Shown: piece by piece, positions 1-9,331 of the stretch | Layout: the number at the start of each line of letters is the position of its first letter | How positions within the stretch are numbered: position 1 is the stretch's first letter | Assembly (NCBI GenBank): GCA_958299035.1 | Contig: CATQJL010000316.1 | Span: 16,965,676-17,029,675 of the forward strand | Length of the DNA stretch: 64,000 bases | Reading direction: 5' to 3' | Source of the DNA: Cylicocyclus nassatus | Lineage: Eukaryota; Nematoda; Chromadorea; Rhabditida; Strongylidae | The notes under the pieces: model-generated | The model's input: the letters and a program-made list of their open reading frames with translations, nothing else | Database searches by the model: none | Told to the model about the DNA's origin: nothing | Program-made: the position numbers and the translations under genes

Positions 1-184
1 ACCCCTCCCTTTAAGGTCACCTGGACGTTATTTTCAGTCAACGAGAAAAAAGTTTTAATCTTAGGAGTTGAATATGATCGAAGTCATAAAAAAGTGGCAG
101 CGACCAAAACGTGCTCATAAGCACGACCATTTCTTGTTGGTTCTCGACTTTTTGCGGCACTTTTTTTAAGCGGCAAAGATGAAG

Positions 185-655
185 ATAATAAGGTTTCAGT
201 AGAGTAAGTAGTTTGTGCCTTCAGATTCGTGGAGACTTTATTGACTTACGTTTCGACAATGTCGTCGTCATCAGAGGTCTGAAAACGGATTGTAGGCTCT
301 TTGACTTGCTCACCATACTCTCAAGCGGCTCCTCCCACTCTGTCAGTCTAGACCTAGTCTAAGACTCGCAGTATGAGAACCCTCAAGGCCACGAAACGAA
401 TGAAAATCGACTCCACCGGCTAGCGACAAGCCCGCACATATGGTCGTAACGGACGTCACTGAGTGTCACCCAATGAGTCAAGCTCTTTTATGTGCAACGC
501 TAAGCCCGCATAATGATATGAATGGAGCTAAGTCACTACTGATAGACAAGCACTCATTTTTGATGTTCATCTTAGGATTTCTAGCAGAAATCCACGCCAC
601 GCGGCTTTAAATAGTTTCCTGGCGCAAATCTCTGTCTCGCATGTCAGCATCGTGC
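185..655 (-). mobile_element. Penelope-like element 3' end, inverted fragment
   Basis: This stretch is the reverse complement of the 3' part of the Penelope-like element further right (about 2900-3345). It contains the end of the GIY-YIG coding region, the 3' untranslated part and the terminal repeat. Shared landmarks are the GACTTTATTGACTTACG block, the CTGATGA/GAAAC core, and the coding stretch around 530-600. It meets a plus-strand copy of the same region at about 658, forming a near-palindrome. It carries scattered substitutions and a small indel relative to the main copy. Confidence 0.85.
241..274 (-). ncRNA. hammerhead ribozyme core in Penelope terminal repeat
   Basis: Read on the minus strand, this has CTGATGA (268-274), a stem II with CGAC pairing GTCG, GAAAC (250-254), a minimal stem III closing a GTAA loop, and a GTC cleavage triplet (243-245). 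That order and the tiny stem III match the minimal hammerheads known from Penelope-like terminal repeats. Stem I pairing could not be confirmed by eye. Activity is inferred only. Confidence 0.6.
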
Positions 656-660
656 ATTTG

Positions 661-830
661 GCGCCAGGAAACTATTTGAAGCCGCGTGGATTTCTTTCAG
701 AAATTCTAAGATGAACATCAAAAATGAGTGCTTGTCTATCAGTAGTGACTTAGCTCCATTCATATCATTATGCGGGCTTAGCGTTGCACATAAAAAAGCT
801 TGACTCATTGGGTGACACTCAGTGACGTGC
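661..830 (+). mobile_element. Penelope-like element 3' fragment, direct orientation
   Basis: This repeats the C-terminal end of the GIY-YIG ORF and the bases after its stop, in the same orientation as the main element (compare 2925-3090). It begins abruptly at GCGCCAGGAAACTATTTGAA, the junction with the inverted copy on its left. It is a second 3' fragment in the cluster and encodes nothing complete. Confidence 0.8.
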
Positions 831-892
831 TGCTGTCAGCATCTAGGGTAGGTTCGGTTTCACTGTAAAAAGAGCGAGGGAACGGCACCGTT

Positions 893-1200
893 GGTAAGGC
901 CTTGCTATTCAATTATAATGTTTGTTGGGAGTCGCTATTCTCTCTAACTCCATACCGTAATGAATCGCGTAATCTATACAAGCTTCCCATAACCTTGCGA
1001 TAGACCGAGGGACCGATGTTCTGTGCTAGCGAAAATGAAGGACCGAGACTGAGAAATTTAACTGCGTACGAGGATAACTGAGCGTCGCCTACCACAGTGA
1101 CCCTGTCGGCTTCCACTGTATCCTGGGCTGAATCTTCATGTTTGAGAGGTGTAGATTGGCTGTTCGAGGCACATTGAGGTTTCTCAGACCGCGCGCCCGC
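893..1200 (-). mobile_element. Penelope-like element 5' coding region, inverted fragment
   Basis: The minus-strand reading contains the peptide core EADRVTVVGDAQLSS followed by QNIGPS, also found on the plus strand at about 1400-1510. The fragment is an inverted copy of the region 1310-1617, mirrored around about 1255. Together with the 3' inverted copy it shows that both ends of the element are present head to head. Confidence 0.8.
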
Positions 1201-1213
1201 GAGTCGGTCGTAC

Positions 1214-1617
1214 TTGTTACGGAGTGTAGATTTAGCACTAGAACGTATCGAATCGCATATCTTCCGTGATCCTCCTCAATCCTCTTCCAAGTTACATCAG
1301 GTAGAAGACCGAATCGCGGGCGCGCGGTCTGAGAAACCTCAATGTGCCTCGTACAGCCAATCTACGCCTCCCAAGCTTGAAGATTCAGCCCAGGATACAG
1401 TGGAAGCCGACAGAGTCACTGTGGTAGGCGACGCTCAGTTATCCTCGTGCGCACTTAAATTTCTGTCTCGCTTCATTTTCGTTAGCCAGAACATCGGTCC
1501 CTCTTCTATCGCAAGGTTATGGGAAGCTTGTATAAATTACGCGATTCATTACGGTATAGAGTTGGACAGAAAAGCGACTCCCAATAAACCTTATAATGGA
1601 ATAGCAAGACCTTAAGA
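1214..1617 (+). pseudogene. Penelope-like ORF, N-terminal region
   Basis: An open stretch of about 133 codons precedes the reverse transcriptase. It contains a charged stretch, then a block with EADRVTVVGDAQLSS and QNIGPSSIARLWEACINYAI, resembling the region ahead of RT motif 1 in Penelope-like proteins. The frame closes at 1615 and related sequence continues in other frames, so it is a broken N-terminal part. The mirrored minus-strand copy at 893-1200 is aligned with it over about 300 bases, which supports it as real element sequence. No catalytic motif lies here. Confidence 0.6.
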
Positions 1618-1773
1618 TTCGACCCATCATCAGCTGTGTGGAGGACCGACAGATCGCATTTCGTGGTTTCTAAATAAAATTGTGAGCCAACTCTTGACAA
1701 AGGTACCCGCGCACTTATCCAACACTGATTCTTAGAGCTACTGCACAAGACGAAGTTTGAACATAGTGTTTAC

Positions 1774-2333
1774 ATGGAGTCCTTCGATGTGACTTCCCTG
1801 TACACCAATGTTCGCAACGATGATGCACTACAAGTTTATCGGAGATGTTGGATAAGCATAAGACGACGATTTGTACCTTTGGACTGAGTAAAACGCAAGT
1901 AGTGACCCTCATTCAGGCATTTTACGTTGTAACATCTTTAAATGGCCTGGGAGATACTTCTCTCAGATACGAGGGACTTGCAATGGACCAACGCCTAGCG
2001 CCAGTCCTCGCGGTATGCTTCATGAGTAGAATTGAGGAGCCAGTGCTTGCGCGTATGCCATTAAAGTATTGTCGCTACACCGATGACTGCTGGATAACAC
2101 CAACTGAATCAGAAATAGAAGAGTTGTTCAAGATACTGAACCAGCAGTCCCAATACATCAAGCTCACTCGAGGAACCCCTCGGAACGGATGGCTCCCTTA
2201 CCTTAACACCCAAATCAGCTTATTCGATGGTGTTTTCCATGTTAAATGGTATCGTAAAGGAAGCTGTAAGAATATCTTGGTCCATGCTGGATTAGGCTCA
2301 CCCCTTAGAAATGAAAAGAGCAGTTATCCATAA
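1774..2333 (+). pseudogene. Penelope-like reverse transcriptase, palm region
   Basis: This encodes the catalytic palm of a Penelope-type reverse transcriptase. Motif A reads SFDVTSLYTNV at about 1774-1815. After a frameshift near 1845 the frame continues with EGLAMDQRLAPVLAVCF (motif B region) and KYCRYTDDCWIT at about 2065-2098, where YTDD supplies the catalytic aspartates. GWLPYLNTQIS and VKWYRKGSCKNILVHA follow, typical of the region after the active site. The family usually has YxDD here, so the catalytic pair is retained. The frame ends at 2333. The frameshifts mark it as a dead copy, although the residues that would matter are still present. Confidence 0.88.
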
Positions 2334-2455
2334 TATGATGAAAACTGCTTTGACGGTGTGCATGGGTTACGAAGAGCGGCCTGAGTCACAGAACTTGCAT
2401 CACAAATCGCGCGCAACAATGGATATGTAATACAAAACATCAACGTAGCTTACGT

Positions 2456-2680
2456 ATGCGTTCCAAAAAACATATCCGAATGCAATGCGATAAGATCCCA
2501 CTTTGCATTCCCTTTATCTCAGACGAAATTAGTAGACAAATCAAGCAATGCATTTGTAGAGCTCAACTGCAGAAAGATGTAATGCTTGTTAACATCCCGA
2601 AGAGTAGTTTGAAGAAGCAGTTGGTGCGTAACAGACTTTATGATAATGAGTGCATAATGGAGCATTGTACAGTTTCTTAG
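2456..2680 (+). pseudogene. Penelope-like RT thumb/linker segment
   Basis: This open segment of about 74 codons lies between reverse transcriptase and endonuclease. It contains KIPLCIPFISDEISRQIKQ and NIPKSSLKKQLVRNRLYDN, matching in character the linker of PLE proteins, where a conserved 'PF' segment precedes the GIY-YIG domain. It is separated from the RT frame by a disrupted stretch at 2334-2455 whose other frames contain a SQIARNNGY-like peptide. The frame stops at 2678-2680, just before the endonuclease. Confidence 0.6.
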
Positions 2681-2713
2681 TACGGCAGAATAGGAGATTG
2701 TGCAAAGACGGGT

Positions 2714-3061
2714 GTGGTCTACGAACTAGAATGTCTCAGCTGCCAAGACTGTTATATCGGAGAAGCGGGTAGAAATCTAGGTGTACGGTTGAAAGAGCAT
2801 TTAGCGAACAAAAGACGAGGGACTTTAACAGCACCGTTGGGACGGCACAAGATCGAGGCGCACTGCGGAAATGATTTCGAAGTCAAATGTACGATACTGA
2901 CATGCGAGACTGAGATTTGCGCCAGGAAACTGTTTGAAGCCGCGTGGATTTCTGTCAGAAATCCAAAGATGAACGTCAAAAATGAGTGCTTGTCTATCAG
3001 TAGTGACTTAGCTCCATTTATATCATTATGTGAGCTTAGCGATGCACATAAAAGGACTTGA
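2714..3061 (+). pseudogene. GIY-YIG endonuclease domain of Penelope-like element
   Basis: This open segment of 115 codons begins with VYELECLSCQDCYIGEAGR. That gives the GIY-like beta strand (VYEL), a CxxC pair and the YIGE motif. It continues with LGVRLKEHLANKR (catalytic-helix arginine and the EH pair) and PLGRHKIEAH. This is the GIY-YIG nuclease fold fused to Penelope-like reverse transcriptases, which nicks target DNA. The C-terminal end (KMNVKNECLSI onward) is the piece duplicated at 661-830 and inverted at 185-655. A further remnant occurs at 38940-39185. The domain itself looks uninterrupted. Only the upstream frames are broken. Confidence 0.88.
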
Positions 3062-3262
3062 CTCACTAAGTGACACTCAATGACGTCCGTTACGACCAAA
3101 TGTGCGGGCTTGTCGCTGGCCGGTGGAGTCGAGGTTTGTTCGTTTCGTGGCCTTAAGGGTCTCATGCTGCGAGTCTCAAACTAGGTCTAGACTGACAGAG
3201 TGAGAGGAGGCGCCTGAGGGTATGGTGAGCAATCAAAGAGCCTACAATCCGTTTTCAGACCT

Positions 3263-3295
3263 CTGATGACGACGACATTGTCGAAACGTAAGGTC
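3263..3295 (+). ncRNA. hammerhead ribozyme core in PLE 3' terminal repeat
   Basis: CTGATGA (3263-3269), a stem II with CGAC/GTCG arms, GAAAC (3283-3287), then GTAAG and a GTC triplet (3293-3295). It has one extra G in the stem III loop relative to the inverted copy at 241-274. This is the plus-strand counterpart of that motif, located just past the GIY-YIG ORF as expected for a PLE terminal repeat. Confidence 0.6.
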
Positions 3296-3639
3296 AGTGA
3301 AGTCTCCACAAAATCTGAAGGCACAAACTACTGACACGATTACTCTACTGACATCTTATCATGCCCACATTCAAAAACAAAAGAGCATTCAACTTACTGA
3401 TAATAAGGTTGTCTCGTAAATCACCGTTTAGGCCTGCGAACCTCCAATGGAAATCCAAAACTAAGCCGGTAAACAGAGCGGGAAGAAGGGGGAATTCGAT
3501 CATCTTATAGACCTTTCAGGAGGAATGGTCGATTTCTTAATAAGTGGGTCGATGTGCCTTCAAGTACATTAACTCCAATAACTGATTTAGGTTTCGTGCT
3601 TGACGCTTTGGGCCTGTATCGCGACGAACTCCTGCGGCC

Positions 3640-3860
3640 CCCAAATGAACATAAGGGAAGCATACTGTCTCCACTTCTCTTTCTCACTTACATAGCAGAT
3701 CTCGCAACAGTTCTTATGACAAATCCATGTATCAAAGTACAGATTTTTGCAGATGATATAACATTATATTTCTGCTATGAAGAGAATAGAAAAGATGAGG
3801 CTTATGAAGCAATATCTGAATCAATAAAAAGAAATGATCATTTGGTCGCGAGAGTGGCAT
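3640..3860 (+). pseudogene. LINE reverse transcriptase, motifs B-C
   Basis: The peptide GSILSPLLFLTYIADL (motif B region) is followed by VQIFADDITLYF, where FADD supplies the catalytic aspartates of motif C. Sequence upstream of about 3640 in the same frame does not resemble RT, so this is the truncation point. The frame is lost after about 3860, and the continuing LINE peptide is found in another frame. The catalytic pair is intact, unlike in the minus-strand copy. Confidence 0.8.
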
Positions 3861-4150
3861 TTACAGGTTAACGCACGCAAAACCAAAGTTCTGCATCTTG
3901 GCAATCTCCAGCAGCGCACCTATCTATGCGATGGTGTTGAACTTGAGCTCTGCAGTTTGACCAAGTACCTAGGAGTTTTCATTGATGATCGGCTCAAGTT
4001 CACCACCCATTACGACTCCATCGCCAAGAAAGCTCTGTCATTTCTTTTTATCATCTTAAGGAGCATTCATAGCAATGACCCCTTCCTCCTAGTCCGGCTC
4101 TATAAAACTTATATTTTGCCTCACTTAGGATGTGCATCTCCTGTATGGAA
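3834..4150 (+). pseudogene. LINE RT thumb region
   Basis: Shifted frame continuing the LINE: WHLQVNARKTKVLHLG corresponds to RT motifs D-E, KYLGVFIDDRLKF is the conserved 'LGV.lD..L.F' segment, and LVRLYKTYILPHLGCASPVWNP is the conserved C-terminal hallmark of this LINE group. The matching peptide in the minus-strand LINE is at about 7660-7960. The frame shifts again near 4140. Confidence 0.8.
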
Positions 4151-4561
4151 TCCCACCTGAAGAAGAACATTGAAAAGCTAGAAAAAGTGCAAAGGACTTT
4201 CACCATAATAGTATTCTATAGATGTTATCCAAAACCCGACTACCCTCAGTCGTTACCCACCTACAGGGAAAGGCTTACAGCTTTGGGTCTGCATAGTCTT
4301 AAATACAGAAGAGTTTTTAATGATCTTATCTTCTGCTTCCGTATTTTGAAATCAGAAACAAGACTGAGACCTAGTAGATACTGGCTATTCAGACCGTGTG
4401 GTAGTCGGACGGGAGGTTTCGGTCTCTGCTATAGGAAGCTGAGTGGTAGAATATTTACCGTAGCCTTCAACTCCTTTGTATGCCGTACCGCAAGATGGTT
4501 CGATCTGCTGCCAAGTGAAGTGATTTCATGCGATACATCTGCTAAATTCCGCAAAAATTAG
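4130..4561 (+). pseudogene. LINE ORF2 C-terminal region
   Basis: Third frame segment: LEKVQRTFTIIVFYRCYP, then LTALGLHSLKYRRVFNDLIFCF, and a C-terminal TARWFDLLPSEV. These match the C-terminal end of CR1/Jockey-group ORF2 proteins ('LE.vQr.ft...LglesL..RR...Dl'). The stop at 4559-4561 is probably the natural stop. The following 500 bases contain no coding signal and behave as 3' UTR. Confidence 0.8.
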
Positions 4562-5064
4562 CCTCTATTAACATCTTGGATGCTCTAGGAAGAATCCCTG
4601 ATGTTCATTGAAACACGACGTTTTTTTTTCTTGAACGGAGTGTACCCTTGTATTCTTAGCAACTTTTTCTTCTATGATGTTTTAATTTCCTTTTTGATGC
4701 TTAAAACTTACTATCGTAATGTGCTTTTCAGTGGATTTTTGTTTCTTTTTTTGACAGCACCGATGTAGAAGTCTCTTTGCGGGGATTAGCCGTTTGAGGA
4801 ACTCCGAAGTCGGTGAACCCCCTACCTTGAGGTCCCCCCTGCCACTCGCCCAGGGTCTCGACGGATTCGTCCGCCTCGAGTTGAGTCGGTCAGCCGAGCC
4901 CTGGTTCTATGCCAGAAACTGCGTTTGGTTAAGGGAAAAGGATTTCAGTGGAGGACTATTCACCTTCTGAAGAAGGAAGACGACCTGATGACACCAGCAA
5001 GGGACTCTCTCAAACATTTGCTGAATTTTCGTTTTTTCTTTTTTTCTCGGTGCACCCTTGTGTG

Positions 5065-5066
<2 letters not shown>

Positions 5067-5099
<33 letters not shown>
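5067..5099 (+). repeat. (TAAA)n LINE tail
   Basis: About eight copies of TAAA directly follow the 3' UTR of the plus-strand LINE, marking its 3' terminus. Confidence 0.85.
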
Positions 5100-5425
5100 G
5101 CAAAATCCAAGCAGGTATGTATATTCTCGAAAGACCTTTAAGTGCACTAGAGTTTAGGTGGTGGATGTCCCTAGGAGAAGAAGGCGACGCTCGCGAGAAA
5201 TTTTTGGCAAGCTCTCGGAGGCAACAGTGGATTGGAGCGGCCGTCCAAGAATAGCAATAGGGAGAGCACTGTGAAGTTACTGTTAAAAAAACGATACTGT
5301 TGAATTGCAGTTTGCAGCGCAGACATCCGCACTTACCATTTTGACCCTGAAAGAGACGCGCTTCTTCCGTCAAAAATGATTCATTGTTTCATATGTTTGA
5401 GGTATTAATAATTTCTTATTTTCAG

Positions 5426-5536
5426 AAAAAGCGTGTCGTCAGCGAAGGCAGCGAAGGGAGCAGTATCACTAAGGAACTAGTGATTGAGAAGGGTGAATGC
5501 GTTGGAGATGAAATTGAAGAGATTGAAAAAGCCTGA
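5426..5536 (+). CDS. terminal exon of an unidentified gene
   Basis: A strong acceptor (TTATTTTCAG ending at 5425) opens an in-phase 111-base exon ending in TGA at 5534-5536. It encodes a short, highly charged tail (KKRVVSEGSEGSS, then ELVIEKGECVGDEIEEIEKA). A polyadenylation signal follows about 170 bases later. I do not recognise the protein. The acidic, low-complexity end suggests a disordered C-terminus. No upstream exon is visible, because retroelements occupy the preceding 5 kb, so the rest of the gene presumably lies outside the window beyond a TE-filled intron. A chance acceptor plus ORF is possible, but the phase, stop and poly(A) signal agree. Confidence 0.5.
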   Translation, partial: KKRVVSEGSEGSSITKELVIEKGECVGDEIEEIEKA

Positions 5537-5707
5537 TAATATTATTTACATTTTTTATTGCGTATTTGTCACCTTCGCGTTCCAGTTGTAAGCTCCTGAG
5601 CCCTATGTTCGCTGCTTTCATTCCATTTCATTTCATTTCATTGGATACTAGGCGTTAGGCGTTCCAAAACACTGACAAAAATGTGTTAGTAATACATGAA
5701 ACACAAC

Positions 5708-5713
5708 AATAAA
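5708..5713 (+). terminator. AATAAA polyadenylation signal
   Basis: AATAAA lies about 170 bases after the terminal-exon stop codon. A short ATTTC-type simple repeat sits at 5620-5643. Nothing else is recognised between 5537 and 5994. Confidence 0.4.
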
Positions 5714-5994
5714 GAACATTTCACCACATCTTTCCAAGCCCAGACTAAGCTTATGAGAGAAAAGATTGTGTAGAAGCAGTTTGCGTAAACGCGTATAGAT
5801 AACAATGCTTGCACTTGCGTGAACTCAATGGGAAAACACTCTGGAGAAGTACCCATGCCCCCTCGTTTGCCAGCAAGGAACGATCTTATTTTGATTTCAT
5901 AACAGCAAACCGGAAGTTCGGCTGGCGGGTATACTGGCAGCCCCGCCCAACACAGTTTGCTGGGGAGGGTACAAAGCTCCAAGAAAAATTGAAA

Positions 5995-7005
5995 TATTAG
6001 GTCGTCCCGAAAGTATTTTCGCTTTTTTCAAGTGGTTGCCACAATCGATGGAACAAACCTTTCTAAGAGATCTTGGTAGCGTTCGATGTAGAATTTCATT
6101 CTCTTTCTAATGTTTATAAAACTGTTGCAAAACAGTCAATGAGCTTTCAGAAATTAACCAGAGTCTGCGACCCATGCTTTTTGAGATGGTCATGTTTCAC
6201 GAATTTTTGAAACTTTCATATCAACCCTCAGAAGGAGTTCAAGTAACGATTGGATAGAGTAAACTTTATAGAATACAGTATCACTTTTTTCTCCTTTCCA
6301 TAGCTTGTCATACATTTTTAATAGAATTTTAGATGCTACCGATTTCCATACTTGGACAGCTAAATCCTTGTAGAACATCAAAGGAAGAGCAGCTCGGGTG
6401 CTGTTTGATGCAGCATTTTCTCCTCTTTCTAATGGGTGTTTTTTGTTTCCGATTCGTTTAGTTTTCGGGGATAAAATCATCACAATTCATTTCTTTAGGG
6501 AGCCCCCAGGCTGTACCCGGGAAACTCCGAATTTGATATTTCGAATCCTTAAACTCTCATTTGCTTTATAAATTCAATATTAAGTCATATATCATCTTGA
6601 AAGCTTGAAATTCCGAGTAACTACTGATGTTTGTGGCTGAGGTGGGACTGCCAAAATCCGATGGCTTTGCTAAAAAATCTTTTAAAAAACTACGGCAAGC
6701 TACAGAAAGAGAAAAAAGAAGTACTGTATTCTACGAGGTTACTCTATCGAATCGTTACTTGAACTCCTTCTGAGGATTGATATAAAAGTTTCAAAAATTC
6801 GTGAAACATGACCATCTCAAAAAGCATGGGTCGCAGACTTTGGTTATTTTCTGAAAGCTCATTGACTGTTTTGCAACATTTTTATAACCTTTAGAGAGAG
6901 AATGAAATTTTGCATCGAACGCTACCAAGATCTCTTAGAAAGGTTTGTTCCATCGATTGTGGCAACCACTTGAAAAAGCGAAAATACTTTCGGGACGACC
7001 TAATA
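5995..7005. mobile_element. 1-kb foldback MITE, TATTAGGTCGTCCCGAAAG family
   Basis: The ends are exact mirror images: TATTAGGTCGTCCCGAAAG at the left and its reverse complement at 6987-7005. Homology between arms continues for at least 290 bases, through the CTTTTTGAGATGG and GGAGTTCAAGTAACG blocks, with a diverged centre. TA flanks and no transposase point to a non-autonomous mariner-type element. The short ORFs inside are by-products of the inverted repeat. Confidence 0.9.
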
Positions 7006-7284
7006 TATTGTAAATCGGACAAGCATCAGTCTATGTTAATAAGCTGTAACAAACTAGTGCATGGTAGTAGGTAGGCTGGGTTCGAAACCATGCGGTAAAA
7101 ATCTGGGTTAGTAGAAGAACAAATCTAGCAAAGCAGATATAAACTAAAAATTGTCGACGCCTGCGCTGATGGGAAGTCAGGAAAGCACGTGTGCCTGGCA
7201 AAGTGAGCATAAAACAATGAGGAGAAGCTCTACCTGCAAAGAAAGAAATCATTTAAGTTCAGCTTTTTGATTTCACGTTTGAAT
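7006..7284. other. unassigned, possible 3' flank of minus-strand LINE
   Basis: This lies just past the recognised C-terminal end of the minus-strand LINE ORF and could hold its 3' UTR. No tail repeat, exon or inverted repeat is visible. Confidence 0.3.
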
Positions 7285-7290
7285 GATATA

Positions 7291-7614
7291 CTATTTTTGC
7301 AGGCTAAAAGTTCTTTTGGTATTTTTTCCAGCATTCTCGAGGCACGAACAAAAAAAATCACTTTCTAGTAAGATGCAAAACTGATTTCGCTCACCGCTTG
7401 TTGGTAGATAAATAGAAAATCCGCTAGTCCTTCCATGACTAGGCTTGAATACCCAATACTTGGAAGGACTCAGTTTAGTTTTTCCCCTGTAAATCCTAAA
7501 TGCAAGAACAAGATCGTGAATAACTCTACGATATGAGAGGTATTCAAGACCAAGTGTTTTCAAGCGTTCGTCATAAGGCGGAACAAATGTGGATATGATG
7601 AATTCGGAAAACAA
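7291..7614 (-). pseudogene. LINE ORF2 C-terminal end
   Basis: Minus-strand peptide YDERLKTLGLEYLSYRRV, then IHDLVLAFRIYRGKTKLSPSK, parallel to the LTALGLHSLKYRRVFNDL segment of the plus-strand copy. It is a frame-shifted continuation of the segment upstream, and the natural stop appears lost or displaced. No enzyme motif lies here. This is the structural C-terminus of the LINE protein. Confidence 0.75.
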
Positions 7615-8000
7615 CGATAAAAGAGAAGTTTGGTAAAGACTCTCTGAACACTCTCCAGGGTCTCTGTGTGCTTCCTAAGAGAGGGGCTCCACACAGGACT
7701 TGCGTATTCTAATAAAGGGATTACGTATGCTTTGTACAATTTAACCAGTATTTTGACGTCATTGACTTTAATATTGCGAAAAATAGTGTATAAAGTTGAA
7801 AAAGCACGTGAGGTAACAGTTGAAACTTGCAACAAATCAGGTTTCAAGGTGTCGTCGAATACGACTCCCAAATCCTTAACTGATGTTTCGTTGGATAGCA
7901 TGACTCCAGCGTGTTCATATTTGGCATCGCTTATCGCACCAATATGAAATACGACACTTTTTTTGACCTTTATTAAGATATCCCAAATCGCACCATTCAA
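7560..8000 (-). pseudogene. LINE RT thumb and connection region
   Basis: Minus-strand peptide: KSVVFHIG (motif D/E), VKDLGVVFDDTLKP, ILVKLYKAYVIPLLEYASPVWSP and LESVQRVFTKLLFYRCFP. These are the same landmarks as in the plus-strand LINE, in the same order. The frame differs from the upstream RT segment, with the shift at about 7965-7975. Confidence 0.82.
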
Positions 8001-9249
8001 TTATACGGTCGATGGCGCGTTGTAAAGCATCTTTGATAACTTCGCGATTGCTATCATCATAAATCCCGTATATTTTTATGTGATCAGCGTACATTAGTAC
8101 GTGAATATCAGGATGAGTTTTCAAAATTTTGGGTAAGTCGGCGGTATAGATAACGAAGAAAAGAGGTGAAAGAGCACCTCCCTGCGGAAGCCCACTTGTA
8201 CATGGAAAATGCTCAGAGTAATCTCTAACAACACGGACAGTCATAAATCTAGAGTGAAGATAGGATTTAATCAACTCCAGTAGAACTCCTCTGATGCCAT
8301 AATGCTCCAGCTTATGTAACAATTTATCATGACTTATACGGTCGAAAGCTTTGGACAAATCGAAATAGATTACATTTACTTCTTTTTTATCAACTGAAGC
8401 TTTGATCCAATCATGTCTGCAATCTATCAGTGTTGACACAGTTGATGATCCATTTACGAACTCATGTTGTTCGGAAGGTATGAGTTTGAATTTTTTAAAC
8501 CAAGAAAAAAGTTTGTCGCGTAAAATTTTCTCAAAAATTTTGCATGGAACAGAATTTATGCTTATAGGCCTGAATTCGGTAACCGTCATGGGTTTAGGTA
8601 CCTTTGGAATGGCCGTAACAATAGCTTCTTTCCAAATGTTAGGCATCTCCCCACATATAAGGCAAATATTGAAAATATGAGAAAGAGGTGTGGAAAATTC
8701 TTTAGCGCATCGCTTGAATACTATTTGCGGGATACCGTCAAAAGATTCAAAAGTGGAATTTTTCAGCTTCTTGAGAAAACTTTCGACCATAAAAGGCGTG
8801 ATAGTAGGAGCCGAGCATGTATGGCGCAGAGGTGTTTCAAGATTTATCTGAGTGGGAGTACTCAAGGAGAAGGTGCTAGCAAAAAATTTGGCTAATGCCT
8901 GTGCCTTGCTTCGATCCGTCAGGCAGCTTGCACCCAGCGCATCTTTCAAGGCTTCATGATTTTTGATATACGATATACGACGAAAATAGGAAAAGAGGTT
9001 TTTGGAGAATTTGGACGAAGCTAGGCGTCTCTCGCGATTTGCGAGAAATTTCTTAATGTGGAGTGTGATATCTGAACAAACTTCCTTATACATCAGGCTA
9101 TTGTAACGAGATGTTCTGAATAGTCTTTCTTTTTGCAGGAGGAGTGACTGGACATGACTAGGGTGTCGTAGGTATCCAATTTTCTGGACTTCAAATGGAA
9201 CACATCTTGACATTATATCATAGACGATACAGCAGAATTTATAGTACAC
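7915..9249 (-). pseudogene. LINE reverse transcriptase with YADH active-site change
   Basis: An open minus-strand segment of 444 codons. It includes the linker after the endonuclease, then VTAIPKVPKPMTVTEFRPIS (RT motifs 1-2), YFDLSKAFDRISHDKLL (motif A with catalytic Asp), GLPQGGALSPLFFVIYTADL (motif B), and HVLMYADHIKIYG (motif C). Motif C should read (Y/F)ADD. The second Asp is His here (codon at 8080-8082), which is expected to abolish polymerase activity. Length and order fit a CR1/Jockey ORF2. The frame runs into nonsense after about 7970, where the real LINE peptide continues in another frame. Confidence 0.9.
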
Positions 9250-9331
9250 ATCTGATGGGTAATATACATGTCAAAACTTGCTTCCCAGTCAACTCCACAT
9301 AATTCGTTTCTAAAGGCTTCAAAATCTGTTT

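Larger units (their letters stand above)
1214..3345 (+). mobile_element. Penelope-like retroelement, frameshifted main copy
   Basis: This is a GIY-YIG-containing Penelope-like element (PLE). In order it has an N-terminal region, the reverse transcriptase with YTDD, a linker, a GIY-YIG endonuclease, and a 3' terminal repeat with a hammerhead core. Such elements reverse-transcribe their RNA at a nick made by the GIY-YIG domain. The reading frame is broken at about 1620-1770, 1845, 2333-2456 and 2680-2714, so this copy cannot encode a functional protein. It is flanked on the left by inverted pieces of itself, a common PLE arrangement. Confidence 0.9.
3640..5099 (+). mobile_element. 5'-truncated CR1/Jockey-type LINE
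   Basis: The 3' part of a non-LTR retrotransposon: RT palm from motif B onward, thumb, the C-terminal region, a 3' untranslated stretch (about 4562-5066), and a (TAAA)n tail. The recognisable element starts inside the RT domain at about 3640-3660, as expected from incomplete target-primed reverse transcription. It is interrupted by frameshifts near 3850 and 4140. It is related to but distinct from the minus-strand LINE at 7.3-10.4 kb. Confidence 0.88.
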
